From NCBI RefSeq assembly GCF_964204645.1, contig NC_134034.1, positions 3,814,072-3,878,071 on the forward strand: a stretch of 64,000 bases of DNA, read 5' to 3'. This document shows, in pieces, positions 22,204 to 32,280 of this stretch. Position 1 is the stretch's first letter; every line of letters begins with the position of its first letter. Origin of the DNA: Tubulanus polymorphus. Its lineage: Eukaryota > Nemertea > Palaeonemertea > Tubulaniformes > Tubulanidae. The notes under the pieces are model-generated. The model worked only from the letters and a program-made list of their open reading frames with translations, was not told where the DNA came from and did no database searches. Made by a program: the position numbers and the translations under genes.

Positions 22204-24199
22204 TGTATTGATTTTATCGACGGTTCGCAGTTTACAGTTCGGGAGCACAGATGATACTATATGTTCCCAGTTTATCCGGGACCGTATCCTACATAATACA
22301 TGAGGCAGGAATACGAATATCTATTACACTCCAACCATTCCCATGGTATATGGAGGAAAAAACAGTATTTACAAATATTTACAAAAACAGTAGATAAAAG
22401 TTTGTGTAACAGTAACGACGTCCTATCGTATTTTCCCAAAAACTATAACAATCCCACGCTAGGGGACAAAGGTAATGTTTCGGATCGCCTGAGATAGAAA
22501 AACAACAGAAAAAAACAGCGCAGAAAGACTAGAGAGAGAGAGAGAGATTGTAGGCGTGAACAGCGTTAGGCGAGTCCTGTTGTCTATCACAGTACTGTCC
22601 GACTGCCCGGTAAAACTCTATTATAGAAACTTTTAGACAAAACTTTCAGAGATAAATTATGACTTTTTCTATATAGCAGCACCTTCGTAAAGAACAATTT
22701 AAGAGGGTAATTTAAGTACCTATACATCACAAAGGACACTAACTATCTAAACTAAGAGGCTGTATGTACATAGGCCTAAATGGCCTTCTTTCATTGTAAA
22801 TAATGATTGTCATGAAATGACATGACATGGCATGGCAGGCATGACTGACACGACGGACACGCTAGACATGTCATATGACATGACATGAAATTTGAAATTG
22901 TAGGAGCTCACAGGCGCTTCAGCAATTTTAAACCAGGAATTTCTATAAGAAAAAAATGGCAAATTTTGATACAGAACTGACCCCAATGCGCGTATGATCT
23001 TCAGATCAGAATCTATTGTTCTGAAAAAAATCCAAAAATAGTGGCCTCTTTCCGCTTTTTCCTTTTCAATCAAAAAAGTCCATTCAGCTCCACAAACCAA
23101 AGAATTTAAATGCTGTAGCACTATACCGTAAGCCTCGAGTGCCTGTGGTGCACAGATTCACTACCGGTTAGGTACTCCCACATGTGCGAAAAGTATCGAC
23201 AAGAGAAAGATCATATATATGTTTGTGTGTAAAGCCACATGTAGGGAAATTTTACTGAAATTTCATTTTGACTATATTGAAAATATTGTCGGGAAAATCT
23301 TGAGTACGGTACCACACAAGCGGTAAAAATTCGACGAGAATAGATTACGAACACATGACGGAAGAAGACGGCAAAAAGATGGCCAACGTTCGAAAAGGAC
23401 ATCGAAGTCAAATCACGAAACTATTTGGATTAAATCAGACCAACAAGTTAAGGTACGCATCAAATAGTTAATCTATCTAGAAGAATAAGACTCACAAATT
23501 CTGGAGTTACTGCACGAGATTTTGAAATCGAAGTGTCCTCTGAGGCAATTTCGAATAAAACATTCATCATTTTGATGATTTCCGATCTATTCTTTCTTTC
23601 GAGTACCGAATCTTCCAATACATTTCTTTTTAATCGGCAAAAAGTCTGTCACCATTTTTGTGGCAGTCTCAGAAATTTTAGGAGGTCCACCAGTCCCCTT
23701 GCATTTGTCCTTCCTTGAATCCACTCTTGGGCACCCACTGAATGAGGGTAAGCCAAAGCAATTCCGGTTGTATTTTAGCAAATTCTGAAGAAAAAGAGTA
23801 CCGTTTACGTACCCGAATGTCGAACTTTCGTAATGTTCTGTTCGTTGAAAAGCGAGTCAAGTTGCGTGTTATTGTAAGCCCCTATGATAATCGTGGGACA
23901 TTTCTTTGCACTGTTGCTGGCCATTCTCCCAGAACAGATGAATGCATATTGTTTTGTAGAAACAAGCGTAATCAGCAGTTTCTTGAATTTAATACTGTAT
24001 CTAAAGTCTAATGATATATTCTTGATATAACGGAAATTCATTATTGCTTACGTTCACAGAATACGTCTGAGTTAAAAAAAAATCGTGTAAGCTTTCAATG
24101 ATTGGTTTTCATTTATGCCACACAATATTATTGAGACATCACATTGTGCACCAAATTATTGTAAATCCAATACACGCTCAGAGTTGAATCCAGCCAGTA
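22204..24199. other. Intergenic with small simple repeats
   Basis: An AG microsatellite lies at about 22531-22548 and a CATGACATGG-type cluster at about 22810-22885. ORFs here lack recognisable content. Confidence 0.5.
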
Positions 24200-24977
24200 A
24201 TGAATTCTACTCGGATGCAAATTGGTCGAACTTATAGCAGTTTCATCGTCCTCATGTCTGTGGCGAACAGGTCTGGAAGCCTCCGTACTGTGGCGTTGGT
24301 CATTCTGCCGATCCTCTTCCTGTTAGGAACATTCGGAAATTCAGCTACATTCCTGATCATGATAAGCCGTAGATTCCACGGTTTATCTTACGCAAACTAT
24401 CTGATCGTTTTATCTTTTTGTGATTTTCTGTTCTGCCTCAATCTATCCTTGATACCCGTTTTACAGTTTGTTCTATTGCACGTAAACATCGGTCCTATCT
24501 TCGTGATGAAGTCGTTGCTCAGTTGCCAAATCTACGAATTTGTAATGATAATAGCAGCCTGTAATAGTAGTGTGGTTAATAGTAGCTATATCTCTAGAAC
24601 GCGCGGCAGTTGTTCTCTTTCCATTCACATCTCGTTTGATATGTACTCCTAGATTCGCAAGATTTGCTATATTGACAATTACTTTGGCGAACATACTCGT
24701 TTTATATCTTCTACCTACCGTATCGATGCATTTTTCCGACGTGTATTTCGGGTGTTACTACGAAATATTCGACCAATCAACATATTTTTCCATAATCGTC
24801 ATCCACCTTTACATTCTACCTTTAACGTTAATTGTAACATCAAATTCCGTTATAATATTTCAGTTGTTCAGGGGATCAAAAATGGTTTCATCAGACAAGA
24901 AAACTGCAAAATCAAAACGTACTACAATAATCCTAATGACGAACTTCTCATTCTTGGTAACTTCAACGATTCAGTAA
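24200..24977 (+). pseudogene. Rhodopsin-family receptor, frameshifted and truncated in TM6
   Basis: From ATG 24200 the frame encodes an N-glycosylation site (NST), TM1 with GTFGNSATFLI, TM2 with YLIVLSFCDFLFCLNL, and ECL1 plus the start of TM3 with a Cys (SLLSCQIYEF). Near 24565 the frame slips by one base and continues as VWLIVAISLERAAVV (end of TM3, ER in place of DR), TM4 (FAILTITLANILVLYLLP), TM5 (YILPLTLIVTSNSVIIF), ICL3 (KKTAKSKRTT) and the start of TM6 (IILMTNFSFLV). It then stops at 24975-24977, where a 60-bp satellite takes over. TM7 is absent. The pattern fits peptide-type class A receptors. One frameshift plus the lost C-terminus mark it as non-functional, unless the frameshift is an assembly error and a distant exon completes it. 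Confidence 0.82.
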
Positions 24978-25510
24978 AATTCTGATACTTATAACGACTT
25001 TCTCATTCTCAATAACTTCAACGATTCAGTAAAGTTATGATCAGTTACTAATTACGACCTGGACCCAGTTCCACAGTTCTGTGTTCAGATTTGACTCAGA
25101 GTTAACTCATTGAAAATGAACTAACCTTAACTCGGAGTTAACTCTAACTCTAACTGTGGAACTGGGTCCTGCTTATTCTCAATAACATCAACGATTCAGT
25201 AAAATTATGATTAGTTACTATAAATGACGACCTTCTCATTCGCGATAACTTCAATGATTCAGTAAAATTCTGATACTTATAACGACTTTCTCATTCTCAA
25301 TAACTTCAACGATTCAGTAAAGTTATGATTAGTTACTAATGACGACCTTCTCATTCGCGATAACTTCAACGATTCAGTAAAATTATGATTAGTTACTAAT
25401 TACGACCTGCTTTTTCTCAATAACATCAACGATTCAGTAAAATTATGATTAGTTACTAATGACGACCTTCTCATTCGCGATAACTTCAACGATTCAGCAA
25501 AATTATGATA
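24930..25510 (+). repeat. Satellite array 1, 60-bp unit overlapping receptor TM6 codons
   Basis: Units read ATGACGACCTTCTCATTCTC, AATAACTTCAACGATTCAG, then TAAAATTATGATTAGTTACT. The first, most divergent monomer is the end of the receptor ORF itself (24939-24977). A palindromic MITE interrupts the array at 25061-25169. The same satellite recurs at 28465-29210. Confidence 0.88.
25061..25169. mobile_element. Palindromic MITE inside satellite array 1
   Basis: The ends GGACCCAGTTCCACAGTT and AACTGTGGAACTGGGTCC are near-perfect inverses. Interior AGTTAACTC words are also inverted. An uninterrupted monomer at 25401-25440 (TTACGACCTGCTTTTTCTC) shows the empty site, so the insertion is precise with at most a 1-base duplication. 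Confidence 0.85.
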
Positions 25511-26059
25511 CCGAAAACTTCTTAACTATGTAAAAATTAACCAAGTTTAAACAGTGTCGAGAAAAAAAATTCTTTCATTAGTTCATTGTCAGTCTGTGGC
25601 GAAATAATTTTTCAAAAATCATTCCTTAACAGCGTCTAGAAATTAGACTTCAAAATCTACATTCCAAAAAGTCTTACGGCTAAAGATAGGCACGTGTCTT
25701 AATTCCTTTCATTCAATAGAAAATTACCTTTAGAAAGTTATACAATATCACGTAGCGTAAGTGAAGTTATTTTTAAATCAGTTCTTTGCATTCTATTTAT
25801 GATTTCTAACAGTAAAAAATGGGACAGCAAAAAGTGCTGGGGCATAAAAAGAAAAAGTAAACAAGGTGTTTTTTATAAGATCGAGTTCGGAAGGTAGAAA
25901 GTAGCAAATTGATTTGTTAATGTCACATCGGGACCGGTCGTCCAGGTGCCGAACTTCATTTGCGTACACGCGAGACTCAACCCTGCGCATTCTATTATTA
26001 CACATTCATTCAGGAAATCGAATTCCAAAAAGTTTCTTCTTTATAGAATTTCTACAAAA
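25511..26059. other. Upstream region of ShK-like gene 1
   Basis: No gene. Unlike gene 2 I see no TATA box at the expected distance from the ATG at 26060. Sequence just before the ATG (TTCTACAAAA) matches gene 2. Confidence 0.5.
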
Positions 26060-27624
26060 ATGGTCGCTCTGAAAGTCGTCGCTCTGTTGGCCGCGATAGC
26101 GCTGGTTTGCGCTCAGCCTAATAGTAAGTAATTGCTGATGAAAGAACGTTCTATAATTCAATTCGATTTGCAATTTCAATTTTGAATCGAAAAATCCACG
26201 AATCATGAAACTTCGAATTCGAATATTCTCAACGAATTCTTTTTATCGAGCAGTTTTTTTTCGAAAACTCTAATCTATAATAGTCGAATCGATGTTGAAA
26301 ACGATCGTTCAATTTCCCGAATCTTTTTCTAGCTTTGGAAGATGATCTTTTTGCCGCGTTATTTAAACGTAAGTCATTCCCGTTCTCGTTGCTTTTCGAT
26401 AAATCGAGTTTAGAGCTAAAAAATTGAAAATTAACGTATTCTAACTCGAGAGTTAACTCAAACTCACAACTGCGTTGAACCGTCTCCAGCTGCAGGCCCC
26501 TTCAGATACTCAATGCGTGTACAATGTGGTTATAAATTCGTTGCATAAATTACAGGCAAGATGGACAGAGTTGAAGCGTAAAAACGTAAGTTATATATAT
26601 CAACGTTCTGCGTAACTAAATTGCGACGTTTTTATTTCATTTGAATTACGGAAATTTCAATACGATTTTTAGATCGAAATATCACTTAAAAAAAAAAGCT
26701 CGAACACAAATCTTATATCACATTCGATAAGAATATCAGGTAAAAATCCCATAGCTTCTAAGTTCAGGGCTGCCAACCTTTGAAATGTGCTATCAGTTGT
26801 TAAAATTGGATTTTTTTCTCAATCACATTTCATTGAAATATGAAAGAAAATGTTCGAATTAGTAAGACCCTCAGTAACATCTTTCATATCTGTTCAAATT
26901 AATCAGTAATCAACAGTAAGACCCTCAGTAACATCTTTCATATTTCTGTTCAAATTAATCAGTCATTAACAGTAAGACCCTCAGTAACATCTTTCATATT
27001 TCTGTTCAAATTAATCAGTTGTCAACGGTAAGACCCTCAGAAACATCTTTCATATTTCTGTTCAAATTAATCAGTAATCAACAGTAAGACCCTCAGTAAC
27101 ATTTTTCATATTTCTGTTCAAATTAATCAGTTATCAACAGTAAGACCCTCAGTAACATCTTTCATATTTCTGTTCAAATTAATCAGTAATCAACAGTAAA
27201 ACCCTTCGTAACATCTTTCATATTTCTGTTCAAATTAATCAGTAATTAACAGTAAGACCCTCAGTAACATCTTTCATATTTCTATTCAAATTAATCAGTA
27301 ATCAACAGTAAGACCCTCAGTGACATCTTTCAAATTCTGTTTGCATCAAACACAAATCAAATCAGTATTTCTCGTAATAGAATAGTAACAAATACCGAAA
27401 ATCTGAAATAGCTCTGTATTAAATCTGACAGATTATCACCGACCGAAGAATTATTTCCCGCAAATTCGTACAGCGTCTTGCGACATGTAAAGGGTAGTCA
27501 TATTGTTTAATGTTTTCCAGGTGCTTGCACGAATCGGATAGGCGACGCGGCTTGTGCCATTGTGACATGTCACAGCCAAAAACACCGAAACGTCATGTGC
27601 AAAAAGAAATGCAAAACTTGCTAA
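26060..27624 (+). pseudogene. ShK-like peptide precursor 1, nonsense codon in exon 3
   Basis: Exons 26060-26123, 26333-26368, 26556-26585 and 27521-27624 match gene 2 exon for exon in length and phase (all junctions phase 1). Exon 1 is a signal peptide (MVALKVVALLAAIALVCAQ), exons 2 and 3 are short propeptide pieces, and exon 4 encodes a six-cysteine module with spacing C-8-C-4-C-9-C-3-C-2-C, nearly that of ShK domains (which usually have one more residue in the third gap). The Lys-Tyr dyad of potassium-channel-blocking members is Lys-His here. Exon 3 contains an in-frame TAA at 26579-26581; the paralogue has a sense codon there. A transcript with all four exons would stop before the Cys module. 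Splice sites and the Cys module otherwise look intact. ShKT domains occur in secreted toxins, but also in enzymes and other peptides. Confidence 0.78.
26859..27345 (+). repeat. Minisatellite in intron 3 of ShK-like gene 1, period about 56
   Basis: About eight copies of AGTAAGACCCTCAGTAACAT, CTTTCATATTTCTGTTCAAA, TTAATCAGTAATCAAC. The first copy is slightly shorter and the last degenerates. Gene 2's intron 3 is only about 190 bases and lacks the array, so it arose after the duplication. Confidence 0.92.
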
Positions 27625-28464
27625 ACAAGCAGAGTATGACCCCGATTGTATATCCAGGTGGTGATTAGGTAAGTTACCGCAGCGTCGAGCGATTAGCGGC
27701 ATTGAACGCGATGGTCGCGTTATAACAGATTTTGACTGTAGTCTAAGGAAATATAGTGATGTTGTTACTATGTTTACTATAATGACACTAAAAATTATGA
27801 ATTTCTATTAATTTCTAGGCCTATTATTAATATACTGATGGATATATGGATGTATATGGACCTTTGATGAACGCCGAAACGTTTATCAAACTGCAGCCTG
27901 CCACCTGACCCACCCCCCCCCCCTTCGGACAGTCACCACGAAAATCACTTTTCGAAAAAAGTTTGTACTTCATTTTCGATTAGTCGTGAACACAAGCGAA
28001 GCCTGGACTCTAATCTTCGAAAGAGCGCTAATGAAAATTCCACCATCCGGCTTCGAATAATTCAGATATTTCTTTTGATTATCATTGTCATTATTATTAT
28101 TTTTCTTTTCAACTGATTTCAACGGACATGATACGGTAACTGTTTAGTGATATCTAAAACGTTTGATGGAATATTTATTGTCATTATTGTTTATCTATTT
28201 GCCTTTTCGAGAATAAAACGCCTTCGTATATTTGAAATTGCCGGCTTTCTTTCCTTCATCTTTCCGTATATGTGATTTACTAGCACAAATAAATGTTTCT
28301 AGTTTCATTTTGTTAAAACGATTAAAATGGTGCTGTGGATATATTTCTAACATTTGTGTGTTTGTTTTTCATTTTTCATTCAAAAACGTTTCGACTACAT
28401 TCCTAGAAATCGTCTGAAGTCTACGCGATCGCTTTTTGAGTCGACCGAGGACGGATTTATTTAT
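27625..28464. other. 3' flank of ShK-like gene 1
   Basis: No gene. A GATGAACGCCGAAACGTTT motif (27866-27884) resembles the CGAAACG motifs elsewhere. A C-rich run lies at about 27911-27921 and an AATAAA at about 28212. Confidence 0.45.
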
Positions 28465-29210
28465 GATTAGTTACTAATGACGACCTTCTCATTCTCAATA
28501 ACCTCATCGATTCAGTAAATTTATGATAAGTTACTAATAGTCGACCTGCCAATGGGGTAATAGACCTCTAGAAAACAATATTACGGCATTTTTTGTAAAT
28601 GGTTGGCAACATACATCAATCTATAGATTAGATAGTTCATGAAAATGCCTGTTGCCACTCTGGGGTCCTCATATTTTTACCAGTAGGGGCGCTGAATGAC
28701 GACCTTCTCATTCTCAATAACATCAACTATTCAGCAAAATTATGATTAGTTACTAAATGAAAACCTTCTCATTCTCAATAACCTCAACCATGCAGTAAAA
28801 TTATGATTGTTAGTTACTTATGACGACCTTCTCATTCTCAATAACTTCAACGATTCAGTAAAATTATGATTAGTTACTAATGACGACCATTCTCATCCTC
28901 GATGAATTCAACGATTCAGTAAAATTATGATTTGTAACTTATGACGACCTTCTCATTCTCAGTAACTTCAACAATTCAGTAAAATTATGATCAGTTACTA
29001 ATGACGACCTTCTCATTCTCAATAACTTCAACGATTCAGTAAAATTATGATGAGTTACTAATGACGACCTTCTCATTCTCAATAACTTCAACGATTCAGT
29101 AAAATTAGGATCAGTTACTAATGACGACCTTCTCATTCTCAATAACTTCAACGATTCAGTAAAATTATGATTAGTTACTAATGAGGATCTTCTCATTCTC
29201 AGTGACATTA
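28465..29210 (+). repeat. Satellite array 2, same 60-bp unit
   Basis: About ten monomers in the same orientation as array 1. Spacing is almost exactly 60 bases from 28940 onward. Monomers from 28940 are more alike than those before. A unit-free insert occupies about 28546-28690. The minus ORF 28939-29208 with repeated RMRRSSLVT blocks is an artefact of the unit length being a multiple of three. Confidence 0.93.
28546..28690. mobile_element. Unidentified insert interrupting satellite array 2
   Basis: About 145 bases of non-satellite sequence (from CGACCTGCCAATGGGG to AGTAGGGGCGCTG) split two monomers. The 3' end words are SINE-like, but no pol III box is visible. Confidence 0.5.
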
Positions 29211-29697
29211 CGGTGGGAATCGCCGATACAATTCAAAGTCCAGTGAAATATTTGAAAAAAACAAACACAATTCCTTCGAAGGCCGAGGTTCTTTCCAAAA
29301 TCCGAGCTCTCACGGAAATCATTATATATTTGAAAATACGAACAGATATTAATATGCATGCACTTTACGGCCCCTAGTCATCACGCATTCATAATTCTGC
29401 CCTCGAATTCACACATGACAACAAAATGATTTTATAAGTACTTCGCGTCTCGGGTCAGTGGGAAACGCAATAAGTAAAATTGTAAGGAAAATACCTTACC
29501 AACCAGCCAGGCGTCAATGTTTACGAGTTTGACGCCACGACAACACAGGGCACAGTTGGTCGGCAAGGGTGCTGGGAATCTTAATCCGCTTAATAGCTGG
29601 ATTGACGAATCGGATTCCGAGCTCAGTGGTCGGCCCTCCGCGAATTGGTCGGCGTTTAGACACTAGATCGATTCCTAGGTTACCGACGTTCGGGCCC

Positions 29698-29705
29698 TAT
29701 ATAAA
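29698..29705 (+). promoter_or_regulatory. TATA box of ShK-like gene 2
   Basis: TATATAAA lies 58 bases before the ATG at 29763, in a GC-richer stretch (CGGGCCC just before). It implies a short leader with no upstream intron. Confidence 0.7.
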
Positions 29706-29762
29706 CGAGACACACATCTGGAACCAGTCAACAAGTGATTTCGATTCGAATATTCTACCAAA

Positions 29763-30792
29763 ATGGTCGCTCTGAAAGTCGTCGTTCTGTTGGCCACGAT
29801 TGCGCTGGTTTGCGCTCAACCTATCAGTAAGTAGTAATCATTTCTAACATTAAAAAGGTTCTGTTTTTTTTTCTAATTGCGGCGTTTTACTATACTTTAC
29901 TTTTTATTTGGATTACGGAAATGCACTAACGTGTTCGGGAATCGTAGGCGGACTTAAGGCGTTGGATGGTCATTCGTTTTTGCTGATAATCACAATTTCA
30001 CGGTTTTCGAAAACTCTATTCTATAACCGATGATCTAATGAGGCTTTTTTGTACATCTTTTTGCTAGGTTTGGAAGAAGATGTTCTCGCCCAATTCGTCA
30101 AACGTAAGTTAGTTTCTTTATGTTCACGCGTGTATTATCATTCAAACATTTACCGTTATATCCAGCAGTGTGGACGGTCAGCTTTTTGTCTCATGCCTGG
30201 TGTTTGTTTTTCGACTACAAATGTCCCGAGTGTGGAGGCATACATTTTTCGAAAATCTTAACTATCGCGAAACTCTTTAAATGATTCGTGAAAATCATTG
30301 AAATTTCCAAATATGCTAGGTTGGGATAAATCGACCATAAATAGTCGATCGTATTTGCGAATCACATGATCCTATGCCTGGAATTAAATCAGATATTGTT
30401 TTGTTTAAATTACGCGGTTCTAACGCATCGATGAAATCGATATCAAATTCGTTTCTTAAATTGCAGGAATGATGGATACAGTTGAAGCTTCAAAACGTAA
30501 GTTTTATTACGAGGTTTATTCGCAGGCTAATTTCGGTTTCGGTAACCAGTATTCAGTAATACCGTATACCTCTCGGGAAGGCTCGTCGACAGAAAAAACC
30601 TTTAAGGTTTTCCAGAAGAACGATTTGTTCTATAAAGGGTACGCAAAATACGGGTCGATACAATGGTTTGTTTACGTATGTTTTACAGGTGCTTGCAAGA
30701 ACCAGATAGGCGATACAGCTTGCGCTAATGTGAGTTGCAACAGTCAAAAACACAGAAATGTCATGTGCAAAAAGAAGTGCGGAACCTGTTAA
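29763..30792 (+). CDS. ShK-like six-cysteine peptide precursor 2, intact
   Basis: Exons 29763-29826, 30068-30103, 30467-30496 and 30689-30792 join in frame (all junctions phase 1, GT-AG) and end in TAA; 234 bases, 77 residues. Exon 1 encodes a signal peptide. Exon 2 (36 bases) and exon 3 (30 bases) encode acidic propeptide pieces, and each later junction splits the Arg codon of a Lys-Arg pair. Exon 4 encodes the mature region of about 33 residues with spacing C-8-C-4-C-9-C-3-C-2-C, ending CKKKCGTC. This fits secretion, cleavage at the dibasic sites and release of a ShK-fold peptide. The channel-contact dyad is Lys-His rather than Lys-Tyr, so channel block cannot be assumed. TATA lies at 29698. 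Closest relative is gene 1 upstream. A venom/defence peptide or an endogenous signal are both possible. Confidence 0.87.
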
Positions 30793-32280
30793 TCAAGAGA
30801 TGTGAATTTAAGCGCTAGGCGCCGAATAGGTAAATAATTCACGATCGAACCACGTTCCGTACGAAAAAGAATTTCCGAATTCCAGTATGTTCTTGTTATG
30901 GAATTTTCCTATGATATTATTCGCTTAGCGAGGATCACGTTGATACGAAACTCCCGATTACGTACTTCGATTTAAACGAACAATTCAGTAATTTCGACCG
31001 CCGATTTCCGATTTCAAAATCAAACCCCCCGTTTCGCTCCCGGCGGATGTGGTGGGTTTGTAATGGACGCAAGATCAAAACGAAATCAAACGAAATCTGC
31101 CGATTAAATAAATAACAGGGTCAATCCCTATTTCAAGATCAAAATACGAAACTCCCGATAATAGTTGAATTTCATGCGATCTCCTATTCATTTCTATAGT
31201 AAATATACACGCTTAGTACAATGCGGTCCATAGTGAGTTCCCCATTTTCTAAAAGTTGGTCGATTGAATACCGGCAGTACTTCATTTTCTTATAGGGTTA
31301 TTTAGAATCTGGGTAATAATATCGAATTATTTTCATATCAAATGGTTAAACACGAAATTCGATTTAATACCAGATGATTTTTCATTATGCCACGGACATC
31401 GTACTAACGAGGTTCGGAGGTATTGCGAATTGCACGAATACAAATCGGTTAATTGTTCAAACAACTGTCAGATACATGCATTATGACGCATCAATTTTGA
31501 ATTTTCAGTTTGAGCCTACGCGCTTACCGAGACGCCTACAGATGGTGTACGTACAGGAACAACGCACGATTCGAGGAGATGAACGCAATATTCCGATAAA
31601 AAATTTTTAAAAACCAATTACGAGGGTAATATTATTCCGGAAAAAGACTAATTAACGACGAATTAATAGTAAATGGGGGGAAAATATATCTATAGAAACT
31701 CAGCGAGCTATCCGATAACGTTTCGATTTGTTCATGTTTGCTTTGAATGCGTGGTTTGAAATCAATTTGACATATCTTCGTAGACTTCTCATCGTATATT
31801 TTGTTCTTACGTGAATTTCTAGCAAAATAAAATCCTACTTTCGACTAAGTTTATTTTGTTGTTAGTTTATTTTCAATTGAAAATGTCCCCGGGCGAAGCA
31901 CTGAACGCACAAGTGCAGCAGTGTGGACGATCGGCTGATAAAATGTCTAATGTCTGGAGTTTGTAGTTCATTTTCATGTGGAGCGTGGACGATTGATCAG
32001 TTTTTTTTTAAGAAGAAGAGTATCTACTAACCGGCCGGGGGTGCTCGAAATTCATTTCTCGTGAATACGTGCTTCAAATAAATGAGCCTTAACATTCATT
32101 CATAGGGCATTAATCGAAGGGCCCAGAACTGTTTAATCATCCCGTTTGAAGAATTAGGAAATTTGAAGTCGAAGTTTCGTATTCCCTTTAAGTTCTTTTT
32201 TTTTGATGCTCCAAACCTGAAACCTCAGTTCGTCAATCAATGAATTCATATCGTGTTGCTCTGGCCCTTTCAACTGACCT
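30793..32280. other. Intergenic, one echo of ShK gene 2 intron sequence
   Basis: No gene. A stretch at about 31912-31985 (GCAGCAGTGTGGACGATCGG) resembles ShK-like gene 2 intron 2 near 30163-30235, suggesting a partial duplication of that locus. AATAAA signals at about 31107 and 31824 could serve gene 2. Confidence 0.5.

Noticed and set aside
23587-24041. Overlapping ORFs on both strands before the receptor
   Set aside because: No conserved motif or splice context; mutually exclusive frames.
26859-27345. CRISPR-like array
   Set aside because: Repeats are contiguous without unique spacers, in an animal intron; it is a minisatellite.
27451-27702. Minus ORF over ShK-like exon 4
   Set aside because: An antisense shadow of the Cys-coding exon.
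28939-29208. Minus ORF with four RMRRSSLVT repeats as a repeat protein
   Set aside because: It is the reverse reading of the 60-bp satellite, open only because the unit is a multiple of three.
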